The notes beneath the pieces are model-generated. The model was not told the DNA's origin. It made no database searches and saw only the letters and a program-made list of their open reading frames with translations. The position numbers were made by a program, and so were the translations under genes. Positions 21,838 to 33,767 of a stretch of DNA of 64,000 nucleotides are shown in pieces (position 1 is the stretch's first letter; every line of letters begins with the position of its first letter). This stretch comes from Ophioceras dolichostomum (Eukaryota > Ascomycota > Sordariomycetes > Magnaporthales > Ophioceraceae), in contig PYST01000142.1 in the NCBI GenBank assembly GCA_003049485.1, positions 31,623 through 95,622 on the forward strand, read 5' to 3'.

Positions 21838-24800
21838 CTTTGTTGTGTGCTCGAGATTTTATTCGTTCGTGCCTCGTCTTCTGTTATTCGTTTCGAGACC
21901 GGCGATGACGACGTCGGAGGACCTCGGGGAATACAAAAGTCGTGACGATCGGATCGGGCGGTGGGTTGAGCAGCCTCGATGTGCGATGCAGATCGGAGCC
22001 GAGGCGACGCCACCACCACCGCCAATTATGGCGAGGAGCTGGAGACACACCACGCACAGCAGCGCCCGCAGGAGCAACGCCAGCAGCAGTATGTCGGTCG
22101 AATATGCACGTCGTTGAGTTGGTGCTGCCCCGTTTTTGCTTGCTTCGAGTCCTCGGCTGCTTGCGACTTGTGCTCTTAGTTAGCACGAAGGATCGGTCTT
22201 CCGCCAACGTCCGCGGCCGCTTTTCCGAAGCAAGCGCAAGCAAGTAGACCGAGAGTGGTTAAGAGACGAGGGGAGTTAAACAAAAAGAAACGAGGTACGA
22301 GCGCCAACTTAGTCGACTAGAACACTGGAGGAGGATAGAAGGAATAAGAAGAAAAAAAAGAGCTAGGCTGCGAAGGAAGAATAACCTAGAAGGAATCAAG
22401 GTTGATTGTTGATTGCGAAGTGAGGAGGATATGTGAGGGGCATTGGCTCATAGGGTCAAAATGGATCATGGGTGACCCCAACCGCCAGTGACAACAGGCA
22501 ACTCACCACAGTCACGGCATTGCATGCATGCAGATTCCTCAATCAGGTTCAAAAGTTTCTCAGGTCACTTGCAGCTGCTGTTCGGGGACCAATAGCCCGC
22601 CCAGAGGTAGCGTCAGTGGGCTTGGGGGCGTTGGATGTTGGATGGCGCACGATGGGTGCTCACTGCAACCATACAGAGACTACGGTCTGGTCTTTGCGTG
22701 ACAGGGGTTGACGCTGCTTACCGCCTGAAAAGAAGGCCTGAGAAGGCACTGGGGAGAATAGCCGGCACCACTGGGGCCAGTCCGACCCCCCTTGCTGCCT
22801 GTGGGGACCTTCTCGTCTCCAAGCTGTGTCGTGCCGCTGCCTGTTCCTGCTGCGCCCGATTCTTGGTGTCCAGTGCTGCCGGATTTCGAAACCTCACCAG
22901 TTAGGTTGTTGTCAAGAGAGAGAGAGACGCAGAGACACACACCAATGACAGACGGTGCCATATCCGTACAGCTCCGATTTATGTGCTAGTGGTGTGTCTG
23001 TCGCAACTGGCAGAGAGTAAGTGACTGTGTGACTTGACAAAAATCTTTGGAAAAGAAAGAGCGGGAGAGAGTGTCCTCCGCCTCCGCCGTGGGGAAAGAG
23101 GAAAGAACTTGTTGCCGTCCCGGTTTCAACTTCCCCTTCGCGCACACACGCTACGGCATCACATCTGTGGTAAAGCGGGGAGGAACAGCAAGAACGAAAG
23201 AAGCACGGAGCGGTAGCGTAGCAATAGAGGGGTCGAGCACACACAGTAGTCCCGGACAACAGCAAAACACTCTGTTCACATCACATCTCTCTCTGGCTCA
23301 CTATTTTGTGGAGCACGGGCTATTGACTTCATCACCACTCACCCCGTCGTATAGCTGTGGTGAAAATGGTCCAGATGGCGAGCAAGGAGCAAGGGCCAGG
23401 CTGGTCGAGAGAGAAAACGTGCTCCCTTCCAGATCCTTCTCAGAGTCTGCTGCTCGCGTGAACCACCAGACGCCGCTCACGCTGACTCGCACTAGCCATT
23501 GATGCCATGCTAGGGACCTTTGGTGCCCGCTCACTGAGCGTGCGCCTCACTAGCTTGAGAGAAGGGAAGCTCTAATGATGCAACATGGAATAGCTCTCTA
23601 CCTACCGAGCCTACCAAGCTTTCCCCGAAGTATTCGAGCATTTTAGCCTTCGTTCACGGATCAACCACCTGACCACACCAATACCTCATCTCATCTCACC
23701 ACTCCACCCTCTTTTGCCTTGTCTCGTTCTTTTGAGTTCGTCATCGAGGTACGACAGACAGGGTTGCACCATCCAAGTCCGACCGATCATGCATTGGAGA
23801 CATCGTCCACCAGGAAGAAACCACGAAAACGAACAGCAGTAGTAACAACTAACGCCGTGGTCGATGAGACACAGACCTGCGGCCGGAAGGGCGATGGACT
23901 CGAGCGGCCCGATCGGAGACCTGACGTTTTCGGACAATCTCAGGCTTATTTCTCCCCTCTTCCCTTCCTGTAAACATGGGCCGTGCATACGAACCTTCTC
24001 CCCACGGCCAGTCGGGTCTTGTCTTCATGTTTGTTTTGATTTACGTACTCGGTACTTTATTCCTACGTACCTCTCAACATGAGTCTGGATACCTGAACTC
24101 TCTCTCCTTCGTAGCCCAAGACGACCCGTCCCCTCTGGCTCGGCTCGGCATGCATGCAACTCATCAGTCCCGCATTTCTTCCCCTCGGAGATGGGCGTCG
24201 TGGGACCACCGAAAATCAAACACGAAAAGAAAGCCCGAGGAGCGGATCAGGGAGAAGAGAGAAAGCTTGTAAACCGTACTACATACTAGTACTGTATGTA
24301 AACAATCTCCTCATAACTTCGTATTGTTGTTATGATAACGGAAAAGTTTGGTAGGCTATCAGAGATGTAGTGTCGCATTTCCCTGCGCCTCTTCCTCATC
24401 AGGAGGCAGGCAGATAGGCGGCCGAACCGCCCACTGCCAAATTCCCCCCTACTTTTCCATTCCGGCACCCTCGGGCGGCCGCCTCGCCGCCTCGCCGCCT
24501 CGCCGCCTTGCCCAACAGCCTGCCTTCCTAACCAAGTGGACAACACGTCACGTTGGAAGGAGGGGCCGAGAACCAAGCTTTCCTTGTCGCTTTCCTCGGA
24601 ATCCCTGACTGACACGACAGACTCCACCAACATAAAAAAAAAAAAAAACGACGCGTGTTGCCCACGCCAGGCCTCTCGCGATATTCGGCATCTGGAAATT
24701 ACGCTTGAGGCTCCCCATACTCCGTATGCGCTTAGAACAATGGAGGGAAATGGAAAAGCAGGCTGTGTTGATCGATGATACGCTGCGATGAACCATGATA

Positions 24801-25256
24801 CAAAGTTGCGATATAGTATATAGTATGTCATGATCGAACCACGGACACCGTACCGTGAAGTCCCATCAGCTTCCGGTACGAACCGGCCGATGTCGAACGT
24901 CCCCCTCTGCTCCGTGACCTAGCCGATGCGGTCCGGTGCTTAGCTACTCCCGTCAACATCGTCAGGCCCCAGTATTATCACACTCTACCTAGGTAGGTTA
25001 GGTAGGTGTAGGTACCTAGCAACCCAGATGCTGATCATATACCTAGGTACCTAGGTATTGGTTCCCGTTAAGCATGATAGCATTTTTTTCCCCCTCGTTT
25101 GTAGACAGATTAGTGTATTGATGCCAAAAAAAAACCAAAGCGCTGGTGACCAAAGCCAATGCTATGGTACCTTTACATATCTGTCGAGGAGGAGCAAACG
25201 AACGCTGGGACTGATGAACGCAGAAGTAGCAACCTGAATCTGAACCTGAAAACATC
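21838..25256. other. Intergenic, no gene recognised
   Basis: About 3.4 kb between the 5' end of the RING ligase gene and the 3' end of SLU7. It contains A-rich stretches near 22350, an A tract near 24634, a CGCCTCGCCGC repeat near 24480-24500, and ACCTAGGT palindromes at 24987-24994 and 25041-25056. Open frames are below 185 residues and featureless. Confidence 0.5.
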
Positions 25257-26768
25257 CTAGTGAACAAGCTCGTCCCTCCCCAGCATCTTCGCCATCGGGT
25301 CGTCCGCGGCCGTCCTCTTCTTGCGATACTCTTCCATCTCGGCCTCTGACACTGCGTCCATCATGTCCGCCGCTGTGCGCTTCTTAGCTCTTGGCTTCAG
25401 GGATTGATCTGAAGCATCCAGCTTCTTCTTTTTGTGATCGTCTGGCCCTTTCTGAACGTCATTGGCTTCGGTCTCGGCATCATCGGCCGGGTGTGCTTCT
25501 GTTTCTGTTTCTGCTTCTGGTGCTGGAGCCGCCTCGATGAGTGCGACGCCGGACCTCTGCTTCTCGGCCGCCTCCCAAGCGATCTTGCCCTCCTCGCCCG
25601 TGCAGTAGCTGTTCTTGACGAACGAGTGGCAGCAGGCGTAGCCCCATCTGAAGTTGGACCACCAGCTGCCCCAGACCGAGGTGTGGTTGTTGAGGAACAC
25701 GTCCTCTGTGTACTTCGACCGCGCGATCACGCGGGGAGCGCCCTTGACGAGGCCGAGCTCGTCGTACTCGACGTACCGCTCCGACACGGTGACCTGAGCC
25801 AGCCGCTTGAGCTCTTCTGTAGGCATGGAGGTCGAAGTATCTCCGCTGTCGCCAACGCCACCGGACCCACCGTATTTTTCCAGAAGCATGCGCTCCTTCT
25901 CCTTCTTCTTGATGTCTTCCGCCTCTTGTATCTTCTTCCTCGAGAACTCGCCAGCCGTCGGGTTGGCTTGCAGGTGCAGAGACGTGTCGCCTCCCTTCTC
26001 CTGCGCCTCCCAGGCGTACCGCTGTGCCTTCTCGAACTCGGCCGCGTCGCCCGACTTCTTAAGTCGCTTCGATTCGACGAACGCCTCGGCGGCTTTATCT
26101 TTGGAGCTGGCGCCAACGTCGACGATGGTGCGGGTCTTCGGGTCGTACTTGGCAGACTCCAAGTCCAGGTTGAGCAGGTACTTGGCCGTGTCCTCGCGCA
26201 GCCGCAGCTGCCTCGTCGAGGTGGGCTGGTGCCTGCTCATATCCGAGGTCTCGGCGTAGTGGTCGCCGTCCTCGAGCTCCTGGCCCGTCTCCTCGGCGTG
26301 CCTGGCCTGAATCTCGCGCCGCAGCTTCGCCATCTCATTGTAGTCCTCGACAACTTGGCGGTACTCGCGCACGTCGTAGCCGTTCCAGCGGTCGCGCTTG
26401 GCGTCCCAGCCCATTTTGACCTCCTGGATCAACTCGTCGGCCTGGATGTCGCGCCCCGTCCACTTGGCGCCCTTCGCGCGGGGCCGCTCGAGGCAGTCCT
26501 TCGCCTTGTGCGACATGGCGCCGCAGTTCTCGCACGCGCCCGTGCGGTACTTGGTGGCCGCGGGCCCCAGCTTCTTGCCGCGCTCGTACCATTTCGAGTC
26601 CTCTGTCTTCTTGTGTAGACGCTGGTGCTCGAGGTAGTCTGTGGTCTCGTCATCGGTTCCGGCGTAGAATGGCCGTTTGCTGATGAACGTCGGGATGTAG
26701 ATGTTCTCCTCCCTCGTCACCGCACCGTGCTTCGCCTTAGGAGAACCAGGTGGAGACGGAGAAGGCAT
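25257..26768 (-). CDS. slu7: SLU7, pre-mRNA splicing factor
   Basis: Second-step spliceosomal factor that helps select the 3' splice site (nuclear). It is a single-exon ORF. The chosen start at 26768 (MPSPSPPGSPKAKHG) gives 503 residues; the frame is open further upstream, but the conserved part begins with ENIYIPTFISKRPFYAG. The signature CCHC zinc knuckle is intact at C79, C82, H87 and C92 (CENCGAMSHKAKDC). The conserved WYERGKKLGPAATKYRTG precedes it, and DRWNGYDVREYRQVVEDYNE and LNLDLESAKYDPKTR follow. The C-terminal half has the typical EEL/YVEYDELGLV region, then a charged, Lys/Glu-rich tail with RAKKRTAADMM and KKRTAADDPM. It is divergent from REV3. Confidence 0.97.
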   Translation of the reverse strand: MPSPSPPGSPKAKHGAVTREENIYIPTFISKRPFYAGTDDETTDYLEHQRLHKKTEDSKWYERGKKLGPAATKYRTGACENCGAMSHKAKDCLERPRAKGAKWTGRDIQADELIQEVKMGWDAKRDRWNGYDVREYRQVVEDYNEMAKLRREIQARHAEETGQELEDGDHYAETSDMSRHQPTSTRQLRLREDTAKYLLNLDLESAKYDPKTRTIVDVGASSKDKAAEAFVESKRLKKSGDAAEFEKAQRYAWEAQEKGGDTSLHLQANPTAGEFSRKKIQEAEDIKKKEKERMLLEKYGGSGGVGDSGDTSTSMPTEELKRLAQVTVSERYVEYDELGLVKGAPRVIARSKYTEDVFLNNHTSVWGSWWSNFRWGYACCHSFVKNSYCTGEEGKIAWEAAEKQRSGVALIEAAPAPEAETETEAHPADDAETEANDVQKGPDDHKKKKLDASDQSLKPRAKKRTAADMMDAVSEAEMEEYRKKRTAADDPMAKMLGRDELVH

Positions 26769-27369
26769 TTCGGCTGTGTTAGGGGGTTGTTCTGTCGGAA
26801 AATTGTCGTACGAGGCAGCGAGATCTGCGCCAGGGACTGTCGTGGGGATGCGCTGGTCGGGCAGTCGCTGGAAAAGTATGAAGTATGCGGGTGCTGCGCG
26901 GCGGCTGTAGCGTAGAGCGCAAAGGGGAATGGAATGTGGAGGAAGGAAGCCAATGTTTGCAGGAAACCAACAGCTCAAGACCACTAGGTGCCTTTAAGTA
27001 AAAGAGGGTGAAAGTCGATGACGGTGAACTTCCAAGAACACAGTGGTGGCGGCGCCGGCCCAGAACTTTCTTACCACAGTATCTTATCATCATCGGGTGT
27101 TACGTCATCACGTGAGCAGGCATTCTAGGCATATATGGGGCAGCTCAGCCATTGAGCTTGGACGCGTTGTGCCTAATCGCGAGAGGCACAGGCAGTGAAC
27201 AAGCGCTAGCATAAACATAACAGGAGAAATTCAACCATGAGCTTCTTTTCTTCGTGACTCGTAGGTTTTCCATGAATCATGCATGCCTCACGATCATCGC
27301 AATAATGCTTTTCCTCTTTTGTCCTACCGTTTCCTCTAATCTACTGCCCGCCCTTAAAAACCCTCCAAA
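26769..27369. promoter_or_regulatory. Divergent SLU7/REV3 promoter with CRE-like and E-box sites
   Basis: 601 bp between the two start codons. TTACGTCA (ATF/CREB-type) at 27100-27107 lies directly next to the palindrome TCACGTGA (E-box) at 27108-27115, about 255 bp upstream of REV3 and 330 bp upstream of SLU7. Binding by bZIP and bHLH factors is an inference. Confidence 0.6.
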
Positions 27370-30300
27370 ATGGATGTGTTCCGTGTAAGACTCAACTGCA
27401 TCGATCACTATCAAGCCACACCGACCAGGTACGACCCCTGCCTCCGGAACGACATCCGGCCTTCCCAGCTGTCCAAGGAGCCCAGACTGCCAGTGATTCG
27501 CGTCTTCGGCTCGACCGAGACCGGTCAGAAGGTGTGCGCCCACATCCATGGCGCTCTCCCCTATCTTTTCATTGAGTACACGGGAAGTTTGGCCCCGAAT
27601 GATGGTAAGTTTCCTTTTGTCTTGCTGTTGCTGTTGCTGTTGCTGTTAGTCTCAGTCTCGGTCTTGCACACTTGCTTTTACTCTGCATTTGATCTGTGGA
27701 TTTGCAGTCGGGTGTTAGTAGTCAGATGCTAGTAGTCAGATGCTTACACTGCAGCTTAATAATAGTTGGCGCCTTCATCTACCGGCTACACTTGTCTATC
27801 GACCATGCCCTGGCCGTGAGCTACAGACAAGATGTGTATGGTCGTGAACAGCCCCGATACGTGGCTCGCATCACCCTCGTGAAGGGCGTCCCCTTCTATG
27901 GCTTCCATGTCGGGTACAAGCTCTACCTCAAGATCTACATGCTCAACCCGATGGTCATGACCCGCCTGGCCGACCTCCTTCACCAGGGAGTCATCATGAA
28001 GCGCAAGTTCCAGCCGTACGAAGCGCACCTGCAATATCTGCTGCAGTTCATGACCGACTACAACCTCTACGGGTGCGGCTACGTCGAGGCCGGCAAGGTC
28101 TTCTTCAGGTTGCCGGTGCCTCACGTCCCCGACGACGAGGACAGTCCACACCTCTGGCATAGCCAATCCATCCAGCCCGCTCGGATGACGGAAGACCGAT
28201 CACTCCCTCGGATCAGCCACTGCTCCATCGAGGTCGACATCTGCGTGCAGGACATCCTCAATCGCAAGGACGTCAAAGAGCGCCGCCTTCATCACGACTT
28301 CGTCGAGCGACTCAACCCATTGCCCGCCGACATGAAACTGGTCCACAGCATGGCAGGGCTCTGGAAGGACGAAACCAAACGTCGTCGGAGACGCCTCATG
28401 CAGGCTTCAGACCCGGGCAGCAGCAGCCCCTTCCCAGCCGAGGCTCTCGTCTCCATGTCGGCCGACCCTCGCGATTCCCAACCCCAAGGTTGGCTTCACG
28501 AGGAAGAGTTCAGACAAGAAATCCAACAGCTGATTGCTGATGAGCGAGGAGCCGGCGACGATGCGCCTGTCACCTTTGACTCGTTTGTGAGACAATTGCC
28601 ACCAGGGTTCGTTGTTAAAACCGTCCTGGAATCCGTCGAAGATCTCTACCCGAGCAATCTCCAGTCTTCGCTTGGTGTTCTATCCCAGACTGCCAGTAAT
28701 GCCGAACTACTAGATCCCTCAAGTAGCATCGAGGTAGACGAGCAGGGCGTGCTCGGACTCAGTGTGGCAGCAGCCGTGTCTGGTGATGACGATCTGTTCC
28801 CCGATGACTCCGACGAGGACATGGTGCGGGAGGCTGCACGTCTTGAGCGGGAGGCATTGAAAGAAAAGAAGCTGAAGGCGCGAACGCTGGCGCAAAAGCC
28901 GGTGCAACAACCGACGCAAAAGCCGACGCAAATGTCGGCCGAGAAGGATCGGTCTCGTGGACTTCCGGCCGGCTCGTCTCTACCGCTGTCTGCGAACGGT
29001 GTTGTCGGTGTCTGCGACGTCGCCATGCTCCAAGGCGCTGGATCCAGCATCCCCATCACTCGGGCGCTCACCAAGGCTGTTAGAGAAGACGAAGAGCTAG
29101 TTTGCGAGTTGTCTCCATCTCCAGAATCTCCAGACCAGTCGCTCCAGGCCCAGCCGACACTGTCGCACCTCAAACGATCAATACACCCCACCGTGGACAC
29201 CGTCGACGAGCATCCCCCCAAACGGCCAAGGATTATGAGGATCAACGAGTTACGGTTTGTTCCTCCCCCCAGACGTGAGGTGCACCCTTCTCAACAATCA
29301 CCGACCATAGTCACGGACATGGATTTTATCCTGCCGCCTTCCGCGCAACAGCCGCCTAGAAGCCCGGAAGAGACCTCCATGCCGCCGCCCTCATCACAGC
29401 CTCGGAAGTCAACCCTGAGAGATGGGACTTCGCAGCGGGCAGGGAATCAGACTCTGAGCTTCGCCGTGGTGAAAGATCCTCACGACCCTGACACCGTGCT
29501 GCGTCTGAGCCAGCAGTCCAGTTCTCAAGCCAGTTCTCAAGCCAGTTCTCAAGCAGATTCTCAAGCCAGCAATCCAGACCCCAGCAGCAGCAACAAGAAA
29601 CGCGTCGTATTCGAGTATTTGATTCATTCATCGTCAGATGAGCTCTGGTCTTCTTTCGAAACCCCCTCCAAGCTTGAGGAAGTTGTCGAGTCCTTTTGGC
29701 CAACTTCCTCATCGCAAGGAGGAGATACTACTGGCAGTCAATCCGTCCCCGCAAGCTCGACCTCGAGCAGTCGGGATCTTGGCACGGCGACGAGGACGTA
29801 TGTCATACGGACCCCTCCGCCGACCGCCGTGGAGGTGTGTGCCACAATGGAGGAGTATGGTGTTCCGGACGTGATATACCAGGACGCCTTCTACAGTAAA
29901 GAGAAGGATGTGCCCGCGCGTTCGAGAGAGTTCGCTGGTCGCACATTCAGGCTTCTTGGAAACACGCTGCCGTACCTACCCGAGTTTGACGCCGATGGTA
30001 AGTCTCCGGCTACTTTTGGGGTCAAGACGACAAAGGTGCCTGACAAGGCCCAGATGAAGCGTCAATACGACCAGCAGCGGCGAGAGTGCTCTCTGAGGGG
30101 CTGGGAGATTGCAGTGCCGCCGCCCAGCTTCGACGAAGTATCGGCCTGGTGGGACGACAAACAGCAGATGAAGGAGGGCAGGAAAGCCGGCACGGGCACA
30201 GACACTGGCAGGGCTCCGGCGTCCACACCGCTGTCGACACAAACTCCCAGGCCGTACCTATCCCAGATCGAAGGGGCTACTCCGAAGAACAAGCACGGGT

Positions 30301-33125
30301 TCAAGTACTCGCAGAAGCCAAAGTCGACCAGCGTGCGGCACGAGGTGCGATACATGAGCACGATGAGCATTGAGCTCCACGTCAACACCAGAGGCAAGCT
30401 GGTGCCGGACCCAGAAAAGGACGAGGTGAAATGCATCTTCTGGTGCGTCAAGTCGGACGACCGGTCGGCAAACAGCAGCAACAGCCAGTCCTCGCCATCC
30501 CCCAGCGATGGTGGCCTCCTATCAGGCGTTATCATGCTCTCCGATAGAGAAGGCTGCACAGGCAAGCCGCTTGCCTCGCGCCTCCGCAGCCAGATCACAG
30601 GCTCGCTCCACGAGGAGGCCTCCGAGCTCGACGCGATGGTGCGCATGGTCGAGATCGTCCGGACGCACGACCCGGACATCCTGACGGGCTACGAGGTACA
30701 CGGCTCGTCGTGGGGCTACCTCATCGAGCGGGCGCGGTTCAAGTACGACTACAACCTGTGCGACGAGTTCTCGCGCATGAAGTCGCAGTCGCACGGGCGG
30801 CACGGCAAGGAGGCCGACCGCTGGGGCTTCAACACGACGTCGACCATCCGCGTCACGGGCCGACACATGATCAACATCTGGCGCGCCATGCGGGGGGAGC
30901 TGAACCTCCTGCAGTACACGCTGGAGAACGTGGCGTGGCACCTGCTACACCGCCGCGTGCCGCACTACTCGTGGCAGACCCTGACGAGCTGGTACGTCGA
31001 GGGCATGGACTGCCTGTGCTCCCGGAGCAACAACTTCCTCGCGCACCAGCGGCAGCTCCGCGACCTCGCCAAGCTCCTGCGCCACTACCAGGCGCGCGCG
31101 CGGCTCGACATCGAGATCCTGGAGGGGAACGAGCTGGTGTCCCGCACGAGCGAGCAGGCGCGCCTGCTGGGCGTGGACTTCTTCTCCGTCTTCTCGCGCG
31201 GCTCGCAGTTCAAGGTCGAGTCCATCATGTTCCGCATCGCGAAGCCCGAGAACTTCCTGCTCGTCTCGCCCAGCCGCAAGCAGGTCGGCGGGCAGAACGC
31301 GCTCGAGTGCCTGCCGCTCGTGATGGAGCCCCAGAGCGCCTTCTACAACAGCCCCGTGCTGGTGCTCGACTTCCAGAGCCTGTACCCGTCGGTCATGATC
31401 GCGTACAACTACTGCTACTCGACCTTCCTCGGCCGCATCGTCGACTGGAAGGGCTCGGCCAACAAGATGGGCTTCACCGAGTACCGGCGCAGGAGGCGCA
31501 TGCTGGAGCTCCTCCAGGAGCACATCAACATCGCGCCCAACGGCATGATGTACTGCAAACCCTCGATCCGCAAGTCGCTCCTCGCCAAGATGCTGACCGA
31601 GATCCTCGAGACGCGCGTGATGGTGAAGTCCGGCATGAAGCAGGACAAGTCCGACAAGACGCTGCAGCAGCTGCTCAACAACCGACAGCTCGCGCTGAAG
31701 CTCCTGGCCAACGTCACGTACGGCTACACGTCCGCCTCCTTCTCCGGGCGCCTCCCCTGCTCGGAGATAGCGGACTCCATCGTGCAGACCGGGCGGGAGA
31801 CCCTCGAGCGCTCCGTGGCGTACATTCACTCCGTACCGCGCTGGGGCGCCGAGGTCGTGTACGGCGACACGGACAGCCTGTTCATCCACCTGAAGGGCCG
31901 CACGAAGGACCAGGCCTTCGCCATCGGCGAGGAGATCGCCAAGGCCATCACGGACATGAACCCGCGCCCGATGAAGCTCAAGTTCGAAAAGGTCTACCTG
32001 CCGTGCGTGCTCCTCGCGAAGAAGCGCTACGTCGGCTACAAGTACGAGACCCGCGACCAGGCGGCGCCCGAGTTCGACGCGAAGGGCATCGAGACCGTCC
32101 GGCGGGACGGCACGCCGGCGGAGCAGAAGATCCAGGAGAAGTGCCTCAAGCTGCTCTTCGAGACGGCCGACCTGAGCCTCGTGAAAGAGTACTTCCAGCG
32201 CCAGTGCGGCAAGATCATGCGCGGCGACGTGTCCGTGCAGGACTTCTGCTTCGCGCGGGAGGTGAAGCTGGGCACCTACAGCACAACCCGGAAGGGGCCC
32301 GCGCCTCCCGGGGCGCTGATCAGCACGCGCAGGATGCTGCAGGACGCCCGCGCGGAGCCGCAGTACGGCGAGCGCGTGCCGTACGTCGTCGTCGCGGGCG
32401 CGCCCGGCGCGAGGCTCGCGGACCGGTGCGTGGCGCCCGAGGAGCTGCTGAGCATCGCGGGCTCGCACCTGAGGCTCGACTCAGAGTACTACATCTCCAA
32501 GAACATCATTCCGCCGCTGGAGAGGATCTTCAATCTCGTGGGCGCGCACGTGCGCGGGTGGTACGACGAAATGCCGCGTGTGGTGCGCTTGCGCAGGCTG
32601 GACCCCGCCGCCGACGACGATTGGTACCCCGGCGGTGGTGCATTTTCCCTTCTTGGAGGCGGTGGGAACTTCTCCGGGGGAGGCATCATGGCCTTGGCGC
32701 AGAAGAAGAAGCAGGTCACGCTGGACAGCTACCTGCGGCCGACGAGCTGCTCGGTGTGCGGCGTGCGCATCAAGCAGCGGCCGGCCTCGATTCGCCTGCG
32801 TCTACCCGGCACAGGGACCGCAAACGGCACCGAGCGCAACGTGGTGATATGCGCGCGCTGCTCCCGCGACACCGTCACCACGCTGAACGACATGCACGCC
32901 CGGCTGAACCGCGAGCGGAGGCGGCTGGATGAGGTGGTGAGGGTTTGCCAGAGCTGCGCGGGCCTGTCGCCGGGGGAGGTGGTGGAGTGCGACAGCAAGG
33001 ATTGCCCTGTGTTTTACACGCGGGTCAAGCAGGCTGCGAGGCTGAGGTCTGAGGCGAGGGTTGTTGAGCCCGTTGTGAGGAAGCTGGAGGGGAGGAGGAT
33101 CAAGATGAAGGATTTGGAGTGGTGA
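27370..33125 (+). CDS. rev3: REV3, catalytic subunit of DNA polymerase zeta
   Basis: B-family translesion polymerase that extends from lesions with Rev7 and the Pol31/Pol32 subunits. Exons 27370-27604 and 27766-33125 give about 1864 residues, within the usual range for fungi. The N-terminal domain begins MDVFRVRLNCIDHY and continues after the intron as VGAFIYRLHLSIDHALAVSY. A long low-complexity, mostly disordered region spans about 250-760 and includes a Ser-Gln-rich repeat near 663-685. The polymerase motifs are intact: DFQSLYPSVMI at about 1280 (motif A), KLLANVTYGYT at about 1390 (motif B) and YGDTDS at 1444-1449 (motif C). The C-terminus carries CysA (about 1740-1777, CSVC...CARC) and CysB (about 1806-1825, CQSC...CDSKDC), the latter being the 4Fe-4S ligand set in this family. 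The gene is divergent from SLU7. Confidence 0.98.
29517..29570 (+). repeat. 12-bp tandem repeat inside REV3 encoding SSQA units
   Basis: Four degenerate copies of AGTTCTCAAGCC encode SSQA, SSQA, SSQA and DSQA in the disordered region of Rev3. Confidence 0.9.
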
Positions 33126-33767
33126 AACGAGTTTCGGAGGGCATAGATAAACTAGATAGATGATTGATGAGTTTTTAGGTAGTGTGCGGCAGATAGCTAG
33201 AAATAAGGCCTCGAGTTTCTGGGACTCGACTGTTTCTGGAGGGTCGTTTTAGGTTTTGCGATGTCAGTTGCCCTAGACTTCACTAGTAGTTCCCGCAATA
33301 AATCAATTTCAATTGTCCACACAAAATTCAAACTCGGGCCGATGTTCGTACCTTCTCCTTTTCTTGTCGCAGCCCGCCCCGAATCGGCAACCGAAGCGTT
33401 CCGGCCGGTCCTGGTGTTTCGGGAATCGTGTGGAGTGGGGGCGATGCGGTGCCGAGTCCGTCTCGTGGCGCCCACGGAAGGAGGGAGGCGAGGTGTGGCC
33501 GTGCGTTCGCGGCCGAAAATCCTAACCCCGCCATCCTCGAGTCTCAGCTAAACAAGGAACCCCGCCATCCCTTCGAACATAAAAAGCCGCAGCCTCCTCC
33601 TCCTAGCCCTTCGAGACTCGTCGCTCGTCACCCGTCCACTCCACTCCAGCACCACACACACACACATACACACGCACACACACACCCGCGCTGTGCACAA
33701 CACAGGACCACAACATAGGACCTAGCATTTCCACACCATCGTCAGCGACAAACACATACCGTTTCAT
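33126..33767. promoter_or_regulatory. REV3 3' flank and BNA6 promoter
   Basis: 642 bp between REV3 and the first possible BNA6 ATG. A CATAAAAAGC box lies near 33580 and a (CA)n-rich stretch at about 33655-33690. No other gene is seen. Confidence 0.5.

Noticed and set aside
26769..26984. 72-residue N-terminal extension of SLU7 in the same frame
   Set aside because: The family start region begins at 26768, and the extension covers likely promoter or leader sequence.
30710..32932. Long open frames in other phases of REV3, including a 740-residue plus frame and a 507-residue antisense frame (30945-32468)
   Set aside because: They are shadows of the GC-rich polymerase exon; composition is Arg/Ala/Pro/Gly-heavy and no motif appears, while the REV3 frame has all polymerase motifs.
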